From: Papiliotrema nemorosa
Taxonomy: Eukaryota > Basidiomycota > Tremellomycetes > Tremellales > Rhynchogastremaceae
Assembly (NCBI GenBank): GCA_032158125.1
Contig: JASKOT010000034.1
Coordinates: 62,001-126,000, forward strand
Length of the DNA: 64,000 bases
Direction of reading: 5' to 3'
Shown: positions 1-12,040 of the stretch, in pieces
Layout: each line of letters opens with the position of its first letter
Numbering within the stretch: the first letter of the stretch is position 1
Translations under genes and position numbers: made by a program
Notes under the pieces: generated by a model
The model's input: only the letters and a program-made list of their open reading frames with translations
The model's database searches: none
Told to the model about the DNA's origin: nothing

Positions 1-10
1 CTAGACTCAC

Positions 11-592
11 CTGTTCCCTCCTTTGTTGCGTGGTGAGACTATCATACCCGCCCTTTACTCTATCTCCCAGACTTGTCGCGGTCGCCGACACGCTGTTGGG
101 TATGTACCCGGCTGCTGTCGTCTGTGCCGCTGCGAATCTCGTCGAGAATGTCTGCGCTCCTCCTGCTGTCGCAGCTCCCCCTGCCGAAGCAGAAGCTCCC
201 GGTGGAGGAGTAGCAGTATCGGTCCTCCCTATCCCGACATTTCGTCGTGGTGGTTCAGGCGGTATGCCAACCCCATAATTCCCCGGCGGAGGAGGCATCC
301 TCCTTCCTCCGTCAGATCCCGCCCCCGTATTAGACGTTGTAGGTGATGCGTAATCATTGCGGTACCCTTGTCGACTTGGATCAGGCGTATAAGCGTATCC
401 ACCTCCACCCGGTGGAGCGGTCGCTTTACCCTTGGTCAAATCGGATAATGAGCCGTAGGAGACCGGACCGCCGGATGGGGGAGGGGGAACAGGACGTGAG
501 TAGGATGGAGGTGGGGATGTGGGTTGTTGCGAGGATGCAGAAGGGGTTTGGTTGCGGTAGAAAGGGTTGGAGGGTGCTCGTCGTTCCGTCAT
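11..592 (-). CDS. Proline-rich hypothetical protein, 5' part only
   Basis: I do not recognise this gene. The reading frame starts at an ATG at 592 (MTERRAPSNPFYRNQ...) and runs open for 194 codons to a good donor (CAG followed by GTGAGT) at position 10, so it continues beyond the left edge. The protein is low-complexity: many Pro, Ser, Gly and Gln residues, with runs such as PPPPSGG, PPGGGG and PPPPGNYG, then an Ala/Thr-rich stretch ending near LGDRVKGGYDSLTTQQRRE. No domain, signal peptide or membrane segment is visible in the part present. Such regions are common in fungal adaptor or cytoskeleton proteins, but nothing here decides the function. An upstream exon inside 600-920 cannot be excluded. 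Confidence 0.6.
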
Positions 593-1493
593 CTTGGGTA
601 AGCGCGTTACAGCTCAGTTGTTTCCTCCTCGACTCCTGGGACAAGATGCTTGGAGGAGCCAATTCTTCCGACTGCTGTCCTCTCTGAGCTCTTATCTGTC
701 TTGGAGTTCGCCTCGGGGAGCTCGAAGAGATGTGGTAAGGAGGAGAGGTCGGGGTGGTGATGCTTGGATGACGGCAAAGTGTTCTTGGCGTAAACTGGCA
801 TCGCCACCATTTCGACCAACCTCACACTTCTCCCATCTCTGCTGCATGTACCCATGCTTGCACAGCTCAGTATCCATTTGGAGTCGGGCAGTGAGGGCAG
901 AGCAATGGATGCATCCATTGCTCAGGTGAGATCAGTGCAGGCAAGTTGAGACCTGACCTGAGCAACCTGACATAGCCGAAGGACAGTTTCACCAATCGCC
1001 CGATACTGCTCCTATTCCAACCCCCAAGATGGAGGATCCTGGACTCGACGAAGTTCCCTCAATCTGTAGGGCAAGCCCCTTGACACTCTCCTATCCGGCT
1101 CGACCGTGCTGCAACCCCGAGGATGGTCCATCTCACATCGCAAGAATAGCACATTGTCATCTAATTTAGCACCCAACGAGCAGAGATCTCATCTCATGTT
1201 CAACCATGACCGGCAGTCATCCCTCAACATCAAACGTGCTGCACCATACACTTCTGAGACACCTATTGGGTTACAATTCACCCTACCACACGTGCATATC
1301 TTCGATGGACTGATTGGACATTTGAGGTTGAGGAAGATCAACCCGAATGGACTGATACCTTGACTCTTCCCGAAGAAAAAAGCCACCGGTATGGTATGGA
1401 CTATGCAATTCGATCTCATATAGCCTGCTCGAAAAAGTTGACCATCCACCAAAAGCCTCTCTGACACCACTGCCCCGGTATTACATACATACC
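593..1493. other. Intergenic, divergent promoters
   Basis: This stretch separates the divergent edge gene and the acid phosphatase gene. Only short open frames with no recognisable protein are present. It should hold both promoters and 5' leaders. I see no RNA gene or repeat. Confidence 0.5.
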
Positions 1494-3750
1494 ATGTTGT
1501 CCGCGCTGATCACCCTCCTCCCATTGCTGGCTCTCTCCAGCGGTCGAGCGGTCACTCAACAACCTCGAGATGTGCAGCTCTTGACGGATATCAATGCCAT
1601 CCAAAACTACTGGGGTCAGGTCAGTCGCCCCTCATTTCTGGCTCCAGGATGGACGGCTGAAAAGTACTGTAGTACCGACCTTATGCCAATTCCCCTCCGT
1701 CCTACTTTGGTGTGGAGAACACCGGACTCCCTTATGGATGCGGCTACGAGTGAGTCTACCTCTATTCGGCGATATTACCCGGCTGAGCTGCGTTGACACA
1801 CAGGCAAGTCCACGTTTTGCATCGACATGGAGCTCGATACCCTACTGGCGCAGATGAAGATGCGGTAAACGACGATCGGTTCGCCAAGAAGATCGCTACT
1901 ATCGTCTCTACCGAGGGTGATGCTGCCTTCTTTGGACCTCTCACTGTGAGTCGGAAACCTCTCGTCTAAGTGGATCAATGGCTCATGGGCAGTTCTTGAA
2001 CTCGTGGAAGGACATGCTTGGACGGAGTATACTAGTTCCTACGGGAGCGGCTCAGGACTACACCTCAGGAACGTAAGTCATACCAGCCTCTGATTGTCTT
2101 CCTGAATACGAATGGTTCCAGTCATTCTGGAATTCCAAGCTGAGCCTGTAGTGAGTTCTGGAACACCCGAGGACGACTCTTGTACAATGCGACAGTCGGT
2201 CAGGCATACTACAATGCTTCTTTCGTTAACGGAACCACTCGACCTCCTCCCGTCTTGCGAACCACCAGTCAACCCCGAATCCTGGACAGCGCCCTCGCTT
2301 GGGCTAACGGTGAGTTGATCTATACCCTCCTAACTACCTAAAGGCCTTCTCAAACCTCCCTGTTTGTTGCGTGATCGAGCCGGAACTAACTAGCAGGATT
2401 CTTCGGTCCATACAACACGACCGAGAAATACTCTCTGGTCCAGATCGTCGAAGGAGGAACGGAAAACAACACTTTGGCATCTTACGATTCTTGCATCAAC
2501 GACAATGTCGATGCGATAGGTTACACTGGCGACGCGGCAGTGTTCACTTATATCGCTACTGGTTTCCTGGACGCAGCGACAGATAGATTGAACAATTACC
2601 TGGTCAATGGACAATATTCGTTGAACGCCAACGATACTTATGCCATGATGAACCTCTGTCCTTTCGAGTACGCGACTTATGGTCAGTCTCTCGTCCTTGA
2701 AGCCTGTACGAGACGTTGCGGATCGCTGATATCTAGGATCCAGTGATTTTTGCGGGTTGTTCACGCAGGACGAGTGGGAAGGCTTCGAGTACACTTTGGA
2801 TCTTGAATACGTGGGTGATATACCACGTCAAAGGCCACGAGCTGACGTCTACAGTACTACGACTATGGTGAGCACAGGAATTTTATCGTTTTAAAAGACT
2901 CGTACTGACCCATCTCAAGCTTACGGAAATGCCATCGGTGAGTCCAGAACTTATCTCTCGCTGGGTTCACGAAGCGACTTTCTGACACCCAGGTCGAGCA
3001 CAGGGAATTGGATACCTGCAAGAACTCATCGCTCGACTCAACAAGCAGTACATTACCGTCTCGAACACTTCGGTCAATGCTTCGCTCGACAACAACCCAA
3101 CCACTTTCCCTCTGGATCAAAAGTTTTACATGGACATGAGCCACGATGATATTCTCATCTCGTGAGTTTTCAGTTCATCCCATCGCTGTACCTCCTACCA
3201 TGTCTCCCTGCGTCTTTTGTATTTCTACCACGGCACCAGATCCTGCTCGGGTCTCCCTTGCCCGCATTGTCTTTCATGGCTATCTAGACCCCTTGAAGCA
3301 GCGCTCATGTATAGCGTGATCGTAGCCGAGTCTGCCGGGTTCCTTCGAGACCCCCTCCCTCTCGATGCCGTGCCGCCTCCAGCCAACCGAACATTCCGTC
3401 TCTCCTACTTGACCCCATTCGGCACACGTCTTTATACCGAGCTCATTGGCTGTGCCTCATCGAGCCCAGCAGAGGTCTCCGCGCCTTACACACACACTTA
3501 CCCCGAATCAAACGGCTACAACCCTTCCAACGCATCTTACAAATTCATCCGACAAGTATGGAACAATGCAGTCGTCCCGTTGTCAAGTATCGATGGTGGA
3601 CTTTGCGCTGGACGAGGGGACGGGTTGTGCAGCTTGGACAACTTTTTGGACAGTCAGAAGGATGCGGAGAAAAAGGCAAACTACCAATTTGGCTGTTTTG
3701 GAAACTATACCGATACCGCTGGAAACGGTGACGGAGCAGTCTTTGCCTAG
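1494..3750 (+). CDS. Secreted histidine acid phosphatase / phytase
   Basis: A histidine-phosphatase-superfamily enzyme that would release phosphate from phytate or other phosphomonoesters outside the cell. Exons: 1494-1619, 1673-1749, 1804-1945, 1993-2072, 2152-2309, 2397-2681, 2737-2810, 2855-2867, 2920-2937, 2993-3161, 3315-3750; all phases join, giving 525 residues. The start has a signal peptide (MLSALITLLPLLALSSG). The active-site motif RHGARYP lies at about residues 75-81, and the proton-donor HD (MSHDDIL) at about 374-375, the order expected for this family. Cysteines and NxT/NxS sites fit a secreted glycoprotein. Two exons are only 13 and 18 nt. The length is close to that of basidiomycete phytases. 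Substrate preference cannot be read from the sequence. Confidence 0.93.
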
Positions 3751-4016
3751 CTCAACACTGAGGACCTCATGGATAGACTTGCTCCATGTCGAAGACCAAA
3801 AGCGCTCGAATGAGCGGCAATGAGAGGGAGGCTGGACTGAACGGCGATCAAGTGTGAATCACGGAATCTGATCGTTTTGGGGTGCGTCCAGAGTAAGGAT
3901 TACGGACGATAGCATGCATATAATTCTGGTGTTAATCCGATCCCTCTTCATTCGACCTCGCGGCAGCTATGTACAGTGAATGTAGTAGAGTGGAAGCGCA
4001 TCCCAGGGTGGGCCAC

Positions 4017-5386
4017 CTACTCGTACTCTATCGAATTGACAAGTGTACCAACTCCATGGCTGATCCAACAATGAACCTCGTCTCCATGTTTCAGCCATAC
4101 CTTGAGATCTCTGCCATCTCCGATCCCAGGCGGTGTACCAGTGATGATGATCGTCCCGGCTGGAAGTGTCGTGCCTTGTGACAAATACGAGATGACCCTG
4201 ATATCAGAGACGGCTTTTCCATTGCATCCTTAGGGAGTCGGTCAAAACGGCGCAACGACGAGAGTGTCATTTGTAGGCTGAGTGGACTGGATAGAGGAGA
4301 CTCACTTTTGTACTGGGAAAATCATCTTTCTCGCCGAACCATCCTGCATCAGCTCCCCGTTCAGTCTCGTCTGAAGAGAAAAGACATGAGGATCTGAGAC
4401 TTCTCTCGCAGAGACAATGACCGGTCCGATAGGGAAAAACTTGTCAAAACCTGTAAATCAGTCTCATCACCCACACACCATCTCCCGCCTCCCCCTCCAA
4501 AAGTCCAGCGCCATTCCTATCTGCAGAACACAAGACGATGTTGTAGAGCAGATATGGCTCACCCTTTGCATAACCCCATTGTGAACTCGTCGTTTGATGT
4601 TTACGCGCCGTCAGATCATTGGCCACTGTGTACCCCAAAACACACCCCAGCGCATCTTCCTCACTGACATCTTTGGTGTCTCTACCGAGGATAATGGCGA
4701 GTTCAACTTCGTAGTCCATCTCGTCATCTTGTGCCACTTTCGGAATCGGAATCGCGGAAATTGGGTCGGCGAGTGTGTTGGGCGGTTTGAAGAAGAGTAC
4801 TGGGACTTGGGGGTATGGTAAGCCCATTTCTGCCTGGGAATCAGGAGGTGTCATTACCCCATATCGTGATCGAGTTCGTCCGAGGGGGAGGAAGGGTAAG
4901 AGGTGGGACGGGATGACGGGATGTTGAGCAGGTGCAACTTACGGCGTGATCTTTGTAGCTCAGTCCTGTGGCTCTGATCGTCCCGCACATTTCGGCGGAT
5001 AAAGGGCTTAAAAGCTATCATCAGCTCGCTCCATCTTCTCTTGATGGGCGTTCACTACAAGTGGCTGACGCGAGCCACGAAAGCAGGACGCGTGAGTGGA
5101 CTGACCTTTCCGACCAGTTCCACTTGACCCGTCTTTCTTCCTTCTTCCCATGGGTTTTGTATATCCCAAATATGGGCGTATACTTGCTGTCCATCTCTTA
5201 TAGCCAATCCTATATCCATATCTGCGTCGGTTGGCTCGCCAAAGTACGTATTGCCGTCTGGTGCGATGAATCGGATCAGTCTTCTCCATGACTGGTGTAT
5301 AAGGTGATATCTCGCCACAGGGGCTCTGAATGGATAGTAGGAGATGGTCGGGGTGTACGTACGGTGCTGGAAAGAGCGATTGGCAT
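4017..5386 (-). CDS. Fumarylacetoacetate hydrolase family protein (FAHD-like)
   Basis: Member of the FAH superfamily, probably cleaving or decarboxylating an acylpyruvate or oxaloacetate-like acid, or isomerising a hydroxyhepta-dienedioate. Exons from 5' to 3': 5386-5363, 5291-5106, 5014-4943, 4833-4563, 4450-4306, 4197-4017; phases join to 292 residues. Seen in order: the short start exon MPIALSST, the N-terminal domain (FIAPDGNTYFGEP), GLSYKDHA, FKPPNT, the metal-binding block DYEVELAIILG (two Glu) with VANDLTAR (Asp), and the C-terminal TGTPPGIG. These are the standard FAHD1/FAHD2 landmarks. The start was chosen because the 24-nt first exon is in phase and fits family N-termini. Substrate is inferred only at superfamily level. 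Confidence 0.9.
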
Positions 5387-6159
5387 GCCGTTGATTTGAA
5401 CACCAAGTTGTAGAGGGTCCAAGCTTGTTCGGGAGCGTTTGCAATTACAGAACCGTATGAGGGAATAGTGATCAGTCGTCCCGTAGACAGGCGATTGATT
5501 TCGTATCAATACCAAGATTCGAATTTGCAGCACGATTAGAAGGACATACTAATGAGAAGTTGCGAAGGGTCAGAAGTTTCGACTCGGAGTGTTTGAGATT
5601 GTCGTGTTTCAAGGGGGGTTACTCGGTCACGAAGGCATCATTTGCTGGAAACTCCTGTCGTTGGTCGACAATGCCATTTGAATGACCATATACTGTGCTG
5701 GTGAGCTCTTTAAGGATGGAGACGTGTACAGGCAGACTACGGTGTCGATCATTCAGGATCAGCGTCTGCGAAAGAGCTCTCGGTGTCGCTCGTTGACCGC
5801 CTTCGGATCCCGCGTATAATGTATGTATAATTCTGCGAGAGCTCTTCCAATGCAGCTTACGTTCTTGTTCTCCGTTCATGCCCTGAAGGGAAGAGGTCGC
5901 AGAGTGTCTGGTTATGTGGGAATTGGTCTCAGCGTCGAGTCGAATCGGGCGCCGCAGGTGGCATTAGGTGAACGATCAGCTACGGTCCCACAAGTTGCTC
6001 GTGATGATCTCGGTTGTGTTGATGAACATCGTGCTGCTTGGCTATTTCAGAGGCCCAGTAGCGGGTCCGGAATATGACCATCCTTCGACCTTCATAGTAG
6101 GAATACAACCGTAGTATCGGTCCGCCCATGCCCAGTTCTTCACACCATGAGATCCTTCT
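5387..6159. other. Intergenic
   Basis: This contains the promoter of the FAH-family gene on its left side and the downstream region of the broken cysteine-repeat gene on its right. Short frames on both strands do not look like proteins. Nothing else was recognised. Confidence 0.4.
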
Positions 6160-6609
6160 TTACCCGATAGTCGATCCCAACGCGGTCATAGCCAGCGTGA
6201 CCAGGAACACCCCAAGCAGCGTCACGCCCTTTTTCGACCCCGAATTGGTCAACGGACAAGAAGTTTGAGCAGCCGGATCGTGGCTTAACACGCAGCCTAG
6301 ATAAGTGGAATAGTTCGAGAGGATACAGGCGTCTTTCATCTGGTTCCCTCCAGACGCCGCACAACACGTTTCGGAAAGAGTGCTGTTGCTGGTGTGACAG
6401 GTGTAGTTGAGAGTGACGGTGTCTATGTTCGGACAAGAGGTTTACGCAGTCGGATCGAGGGAGGCGACGCAGCCTAGGTATGTGGAATAGCTGGATAGGC
6501 CGCAGATCCCATTCGTCTGTAGTCCGCCAACCTGTACACAACAGGTCTCTTGAACCGAAGTGTTGGTCGTCTGACAAGTATAGTTGTACGAGACCATGGT
6601 TTGGATTCG
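6160..6609 (-). pseudogene. Broken GPI-type cell-wall protein with two Cys-rich repeats
   Basis: Read on the minus strand from an acceptor at 6610, the sequence gives two tandem repeats of about 55-60 residues. Repeat 1 has NYTCQTTNTSVQETCC...YSTYLGCV.SLDPTA; repeat 2 has NYTCHTSNSTLSETCC...YSTYLGCVLSHDPAAQTSCP. They are followed by a hydrophobic tail (VTLLGVFLVTLAMTALG) like a GPI-attachment signal. Between the repeats the frame has TAA at 6442-6444, exactly where repeat 2 has CAA (6265-6267), so one C-to-T change explains the stop. No convincing signal-peptide exon is visible upstream. I infer a decayed gene for a small secreted wall protein. Stop readthrough, or a 57-nt in-frame intron starting GTAAAC that removes the stop, are alternatives. 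Confidence 0.6.
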
Positions 6610-8463
6610 CTAGCATGGTCAGCGGAGGGCATTCCAGAGAGTTCGAGTAACGTCGGACGCACTTTTCAGTAACCGTTCCGAGCAGCAACGTTGGTCTTGT
6701 TGTTACGACTTGATGATACGCAAAGACTATCTAGACCTTCAATATCTCGTCCGTGTATGCACTTTGCCTGAGGGTATCTAGGATTGGTGCAGAGAAGGCT
6801 CCTTTGAGTTCACGCCTCGTTGAGCTAGCCATGCGCCTCCCGGCGCTGATAGTGGGTTCTCGTCCTTAGATACAGCGAAGATCCCAAGCATAAGCCGCGG
6901 GATCAGATAGTGATGCATCGAGGACACGAGAGTCGATCCCTGATTCCGCTATGTGGGCCATGGCTTCTTCAGTCGCTCTGAACGGTGGTGAAGATCAGGC
7001 TTTGGGAAAGGCACAACGCCACCTCGTGGTCGGGCACAAGGCCGTTTCGCGGAAAGGGAGATCCTTTCCTCAAAACAGAATACTTGACGCCTCGTTGTGC
7101 TATTTTCGAACATACATGACGAGAGCGATCTGTGTACTTGGGATGCTTGGCACCATCTCGTAGCTTGATCGTTGGAACCGATTTGCGGATTGAGAACGAT
7201 ACAAGTTTGGAGGAATGGCGTGAATCCGAGTACAGCAATGGGGAGATCTATGGCTTTATATCTGCTCTCGATCCAGCTGGGAGTTAAGTATAGACACACC
7301 TTCAGTCACAGCAGCCGAGGCTTCCTATCGAGAGAGTATCATACGAAGGCAACTTGAAGCAGAGGATTTCGGTAGTGGCTGAGCGGCTGGTTGAGTTCTG
7401 GCCAGCAGACTACATACACGTTTTCCAACAGCCTCACACGAGCGGACGACGAGCATACGTTCTCTCGGACGGGATCACAGCACCAGTAATTCCCGAGACC
7501 GTGGTCGGAGCTCTTCCTAAGGTATCAATATCTGCGAGCTGCGTAGCCCTAGCAGCCGTGAGATTGCTGTATGGTTCAGTGGGGTCGACATACGTGTCTG
7601 TCTCTCACCATGCAACAAATCATTGCTAAGTGCCTTACCATGGTCTATCTGGTCCGAATAATGCCTTTCATGGAGCTGAACCTCAGAAAGCCTCGAGGCC
7701 TACGATGGGCCAGCTCGGAGGATGGCGACAAGAGCAAGACACCGGGTTGAGCCATCGGAAGAGTCGGATAAAATGTCGAGGCAGACGGTTTCACACAGCA
7801 GCAATGTGGGACTGAACGAGGGCAAGTGAAAATCAGTGGACCTTGATATGCCTGAAGTTCCTGCAGATTGAGTATCATGTCTAGCGCAGGCTGCATCCCA
7901 AGAGCTCGGCCAGAAGTAACATGCTACTCGTACGTGCCACCCGGTCGATATGCTCAGATGCACCCAACCCTGCCATGCGGTTATTTAACCTTTCAACCGA
8001 TACTGGGTCGCCTCACGTCGGCTTCGGGGAAATCGACCGATGCATGAATGGATGGGATATGCAAGCGTAGGACTTATCGACCGAGCTTTGGGATGGATAT
8101 GCTCGGTTCGCGATGCTGGAATAGAGGAAGTGCAACCAGTGGTGGGATGAGTCGCATGTCCGATACGGAGTGCCATCGCGGACACTTCTCCAAGTGAATC
8201 ATACGTTTAACAGAAACGGGCCACTCGGTAACAATCAACTCGTCGACGATTCACGGTGCACAACTCTTCTGTTTGCGAGTCTCTGTCGCGTCCTGCAGTT
8301 GTCGGTCAGTTCCTGAGAGCCATCGTAGCCGAAGTGATCCATGTACTGATTGTCAGAGATCTTACAAAAACTATAAGAGCCGGAATACCCCCTCCAAGGC
8401 GATCCACGTTGACCTGTCCCATTCCTTATCCCCGTATCCGATCCCATCTATCACAAATCCCTC
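6610..8463. other. Long gene-poor stretch
   Basis: About 1.85 kb in which I can support no gene. Frames of 60-116 codons occur on both strands (for example 7354-7629 plus and 6949-7299 minus), but they lack recognisable domains, splice partners or family similarity. The missing 5' exon of the broken Cys-repeat gene would fall in its first few hundred bases, and the oxidoreductase promoter at its right end. Confidence 0.4.
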
Positions 8464-9852
8464 ATGTCCGACCGAAGGCTCAAATTTGCAATCTTTGGCG
8501 TAGGCCGTATGGGCGCACGACACGCCCGGAACCTCGCCTTCAACACCCCGCGAGCAGAACTCGTAGCTATAGTCGATCCCAACCCTGCAGCATTGGAAGC
8601 TGCCAAGGAATGGGCACCAAAATCCGCCAAATTCTACTCGACCCCTGAGGAATGTTTGAAAGAGAGCGAATGTGAAGCTGTGTTGGTGGCTAGTGCAACG
8701 GCTGAGCATGCGCCGAACACTGTTGCGGCTATCAATGCGGGCAAGGTGAGTACTATGTCTCTTGAAACGTAGCTGATGATGTAGCATGTGCTGTGTGAAA
8801 AGCCAATTTCTATCGACTTGGAGACATCCAGGAGTGTAGTGCAGGTTGCCGAGTCTCACCCAGAGCTCAAAGTCATGGTTGGATTCTCGCGACGATGTGA
8901 GTACTCTATTTGGTGACCGGATCGGAAGGGTTGACTGATGTCAGTCGACGAATCATACAGGGAGACCAAGAAAATGGTGGATGCTGGACAGCTGGGAAAT
9001 GTGCACTTGATCAGGAGCGCTACTTGTGACCAGTATGATCCTACCGGTGAGCTCCTTTCACAGATGAGCCATGGGTGTGAGTTGACCATCTAGGCTTCTT
9101 CGTCGCCTACTCCAAGCTGTCGGGAGGTATCTGGATCGACTGTGGTCAGTCGTCGTAGCTCCCTCACCCCCCTCCACTACCTGTCGCACTCCTCGCTGTT
9201 CTTCTTGGCGTGCCACTGACGATCAGGTATCCACGACATCGACATCGCACGATGGATGTTTGAAGCTGCCCAAACTTCCAACCTCCCCAACCCCAAAAAA
9301 CAAGTCAACAGGGTCTTCGCGCTTGGTCAAAACGTCCGACATCCTGAACTGGTCAAAGACCAAGATGCCGACAACGCCCTAGCAATTGTGGAATTCGCCA
9401 ATGGGAAGATACTGCAATTCCACTGCAGTAGGACAGCAATGCACGGTCACGATTGTGTGGCAGAGGTGTTTGGGACGGAAGGGACAGCTGTGGTGAATGC
9501 CAATCCGGCTTTGAACAGGACAGAGATCAAGGATGTGCATGGTGTCAGGCGGATCGCAACGTGAGTCCACTTTGACCCGTTCATATGAGGAGAGGCTAAT
9601 GGGTAGTCCTACATACTATGAGAGATTCAGGGAGGCCTTTGTCACCGAGGTCAACGAGTTCACCGCTTGTGTATTGGATGACAAGCGTGAGTATTGGCGA
9701 AGTTGGAGAGAGCTGTTCGCTGACATGCAGCACTGCCTGTCCGCGCGGTGGATGCTTTGGAGGCTGCAAAGATCGCTGCGGCACTGACAGAGTCGTTCCG
9801 ACGAAACAAGCCAATCCTGTTTGATGAAGAGGGCGAGGCCATCCTCGACTAG
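8464..9852 (+). CDS. Gfo/Idh/MocA oxidoreductase, myo-inositol 2-dehydrogenase-like
   Basis: NAD(P)-dependent dehydrogenase of the Gfo/Idh/MocA family, most like inositol 2-dehydrogenases. Exons: 8464-8745, 8785-8896, 8945-9046, 9094-9144, 9227-9560, 9607-9686, 9731-9852; phases join to 360 residues. The N-terminal Rossmann fold shows FGVGRMGARHARN (residues 11-23). The catalytic-lysine motif CEKPI is at about 98-102. Next come GGIWIDCGIHDIDIARW, carrying the conserved Asp/His of the active site, and the C-terminal EVNEF.ACVLDDKPLPV...ALEAAKIAAALTESFRRNKPI, all typical of the family. It would oxidise a cyclitol or sugar in the cytosol. No inositol-specific partner gene lies nearby, so the exact substrate stays open. 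Confidence 0.92.
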
Positions 9853-9997
9853 ACTACACGATAGAAGCAGTTCTCAAGATAAGCGAGGATTCTCAATGCA
9901 TGCACATATCAACACGTCTTCCCACGCGGCTTGGTGGAGACACTCCGAAGAAATTGTACCACATTCACCGTCTCAGTGAGAGACATCGATTCTCAGC

Positions 9998-11174
9998 CTA
10001 CGTCGCCGTGAAATGCTCGTGTGATCGAATGGGACCGAACACAAGGCTGTCGCTAGACTTCCTGTCTGCCGTGTCTGGGCCTTCATCATCCGCAGCACCT
10101 GTATCAGCGTCCGATCGACCAGAGCTTATGATATCCAAGGGTTCCTGCGTCACCTGATCACCCGCCATGTTCGGCGATTCGAAGAGCCTTGTAGTGATGC
10201 TTACGCCTTTGGCGGATCGCCTCCACCCGGTTTTTCCCATCACGCTGTCCACGATACTTCTGCTCTTCTGTCTCAAACTGCGAAAGTGGCTGGCTCGGGA
10301 GAATCGCTTGGAAGTTCTGGAGCTAACCATTTGCCCCGTGCCGACTATATCCTGATATGCTGACCCCGTTCTTGCGACCGAGCGCGAGGAGTTCATATCT
10401 CGGAGCATATTTAACCGAGATATCTGCCGCTGACGATCGATCTCTGCGTTGAATGATCCGGGCCTGTGTAGAGAGCCGGCGAAGAAATCAAGCGGGATAG
10501 CTGTAGGCGTCCCGTCTTCTGGAGGGCTACGACCGACAAACATATAGTGGTCCGAATTCACCGTACACGCCTGTCGCTGGGATTGTTTGCCCCAGACGAC
10601 ACCATCCATGGTCTCGTCGTCCCTGTACCACCTGCACTTTAATCACGATCTCCGATCTCTCTGACGAGACGTGCTCACTCCTGAACTAGACTCGGAACAT
10701 CCGCTTCGGCATTTGCAGGTGGTGAGTTCAGTATATCCTCTTCCAGCGCTTCTTGGTCTTTTTTTGACAAAACCTTGACATGTTCCTCCAAGATCTTAAC
10801 GATGGGTTCATGGATGTACGACTCGTCGAACACGGGGTTCTCCAGCCAGAAAATCGTCCCGCACCGTCCAACACACGGTACACTCACAGCTGCGATTCCT
10901 CTCACTTCTTCATGGTATCGCCGTCCGATACTATCTGGCTCTTGGTGTGACTTTGGGATATACAGAAAAGTCTGATGTCCAGGGTGTGAGCAGGACAAGG
11001 TGGCTACACCGTAGTGCGGATGTGTATCACTGCCCCTCTCGTCAGTGAGCTAGTTCTCGGAGATAGTACATAGGTTTGGGCTTACTCGAATACGTAATCG
11101 TCTTTTTCAAGCCACCTTGAAGATACACCCCTACTTCGTAAAGAAAGCTGAAGGTCCGAATCCATATCCACCAT
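9998..11174 (-). CDS. Unrecognised three-exon family, copy A
   Basis: I know no family for this protein. Exons: 11174-11086, 11029-10679, 10622-9998; both introns are in phase 2 and join to 354 residues. Exon 1 is a short leader ending WLEKDDYVFD. Exon 2 has YGVATLSCSHPGHQTFLYIP, then VRGIAAVSVPCVGRCGTIFWLENPVFDESY and an acidic helix-like part ending ADVPSLVQE. Exon 3 opens with MDGVVWG...YMFVGRSP, then AIPLDFFAGSLHRPGS and a basic patch (SKRFSRASHFRSLRQKSRS). No signal peptide or membrane helix is visible. Copies B (13300-14412), C (19691-21072) and D (33519-35023) share its architecture and motifs. It sits 866 bp from the oxygenase gene, divergently transcribed. Role unknown. Confidence 0.8.
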
Positions 11175-12040
11175 CCCAAAAGCTACGCTCTTGGAAAAGT
11201 ATGATGGAGATTGGAGAACGTCAAGTTAGATCTAGCCGAATGCTCCTCTTGAATGCGCCTCCTGCAGCCTTCGGCAAGTACGGCTCTCGTTACGAGGTAT
11301 GTTAGAGAACCGCTTTCTTGTAGCTCCACGCCACCGGATAAGGCAAGAAGACCTGTGCTTCGAACACATTTTCAGATCTAGAACCCTTTGTGGATCACGC
11401 TGACAGAGATGAGCGACCATGGGGCTGACTTGAGACGGCAATGTGAGACGTGCAGCAGTGACATGTCGCGTGGTCCTTTGCGGTTAGAGCACAAAGGAAG
11501 GGTGTAACACCATGCGACTGTTATACCTCGATCATAGGTGATCGAGCTGTGCAGAATGCTTGAGCGTAGGGAGGAAGCAGAGCCGCCAACGTAAAACAAC
11601 ACAGTTGCCATTTTTGCTTGTATGCGGTGTAGAGGACTATTGGTATGACCCGCAGCTTCAACTCGATGACCTCTCATTCCGCATCTAGAAGCACCACACG
11701 AAAACGGAGCTTGAAGATAGAGGGGCTCCCGCTGCTTGGATTTGGCTACGTCCGACGAGCGAGAGCTACGGCACACGGTTCGCATTCCCGGCAGATCCGT
11801 ATCAACCCAAGGCGCTCAAGAAGCTCAAGTGCATCTCTGTATGAATCTTAATGCTGTATGGTCGTCCTGTTGAACTTTGGGAAACCGCATTCGATGTATG
11901 GAAGCCCGCTTGAAGCCTATCGCACATCTCGTAATGAGCTTGACCGGTAATCCCCGCTAGATCTCACTGCTGTATGATAGCGTATCAACAACCCAGAGAC
12001 TTTTCATCGCTGGTTCCAGGCGGGATTTTTGCCCTGCACG
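11175..12040. other. Intergenic, divergent promoters of copy A and the CmcJ-like gene
   Basis: A shared upstream region of two divergent genes. Open frames inside it show no protein similarity I can name. No repeat or RNA gene was seen. Confidence 0.4.

Noticed and set aside
5008..5444. Long minus frames overlapping the first exons of the FAH-family gene
   Set aside because: They run through introns or read the wrong frame; the spliced model with six exons is in phase and matches the family.
6140..6688. 182-codon open frame antisense-shifted over the Cys-repeat gene
   Set aside because: It is the wrong frame: the other frame shows two clear repeats with conserved cysteines and a GPI-like tail, while this one has no structure.
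7354..7629. 91-codon plus-strand frame in the gene-poor stretch
   Set aside because: It has a non-specific composition, no ATG-supported conserved motif, no splice partners and no family resemblance.
11140..11160. Possible tRNA B-box (GGTCCGAATCC)
   Set aside because: No matching A-box or cloverleaf around it, and it lies in the first exon and leader region of copy A.
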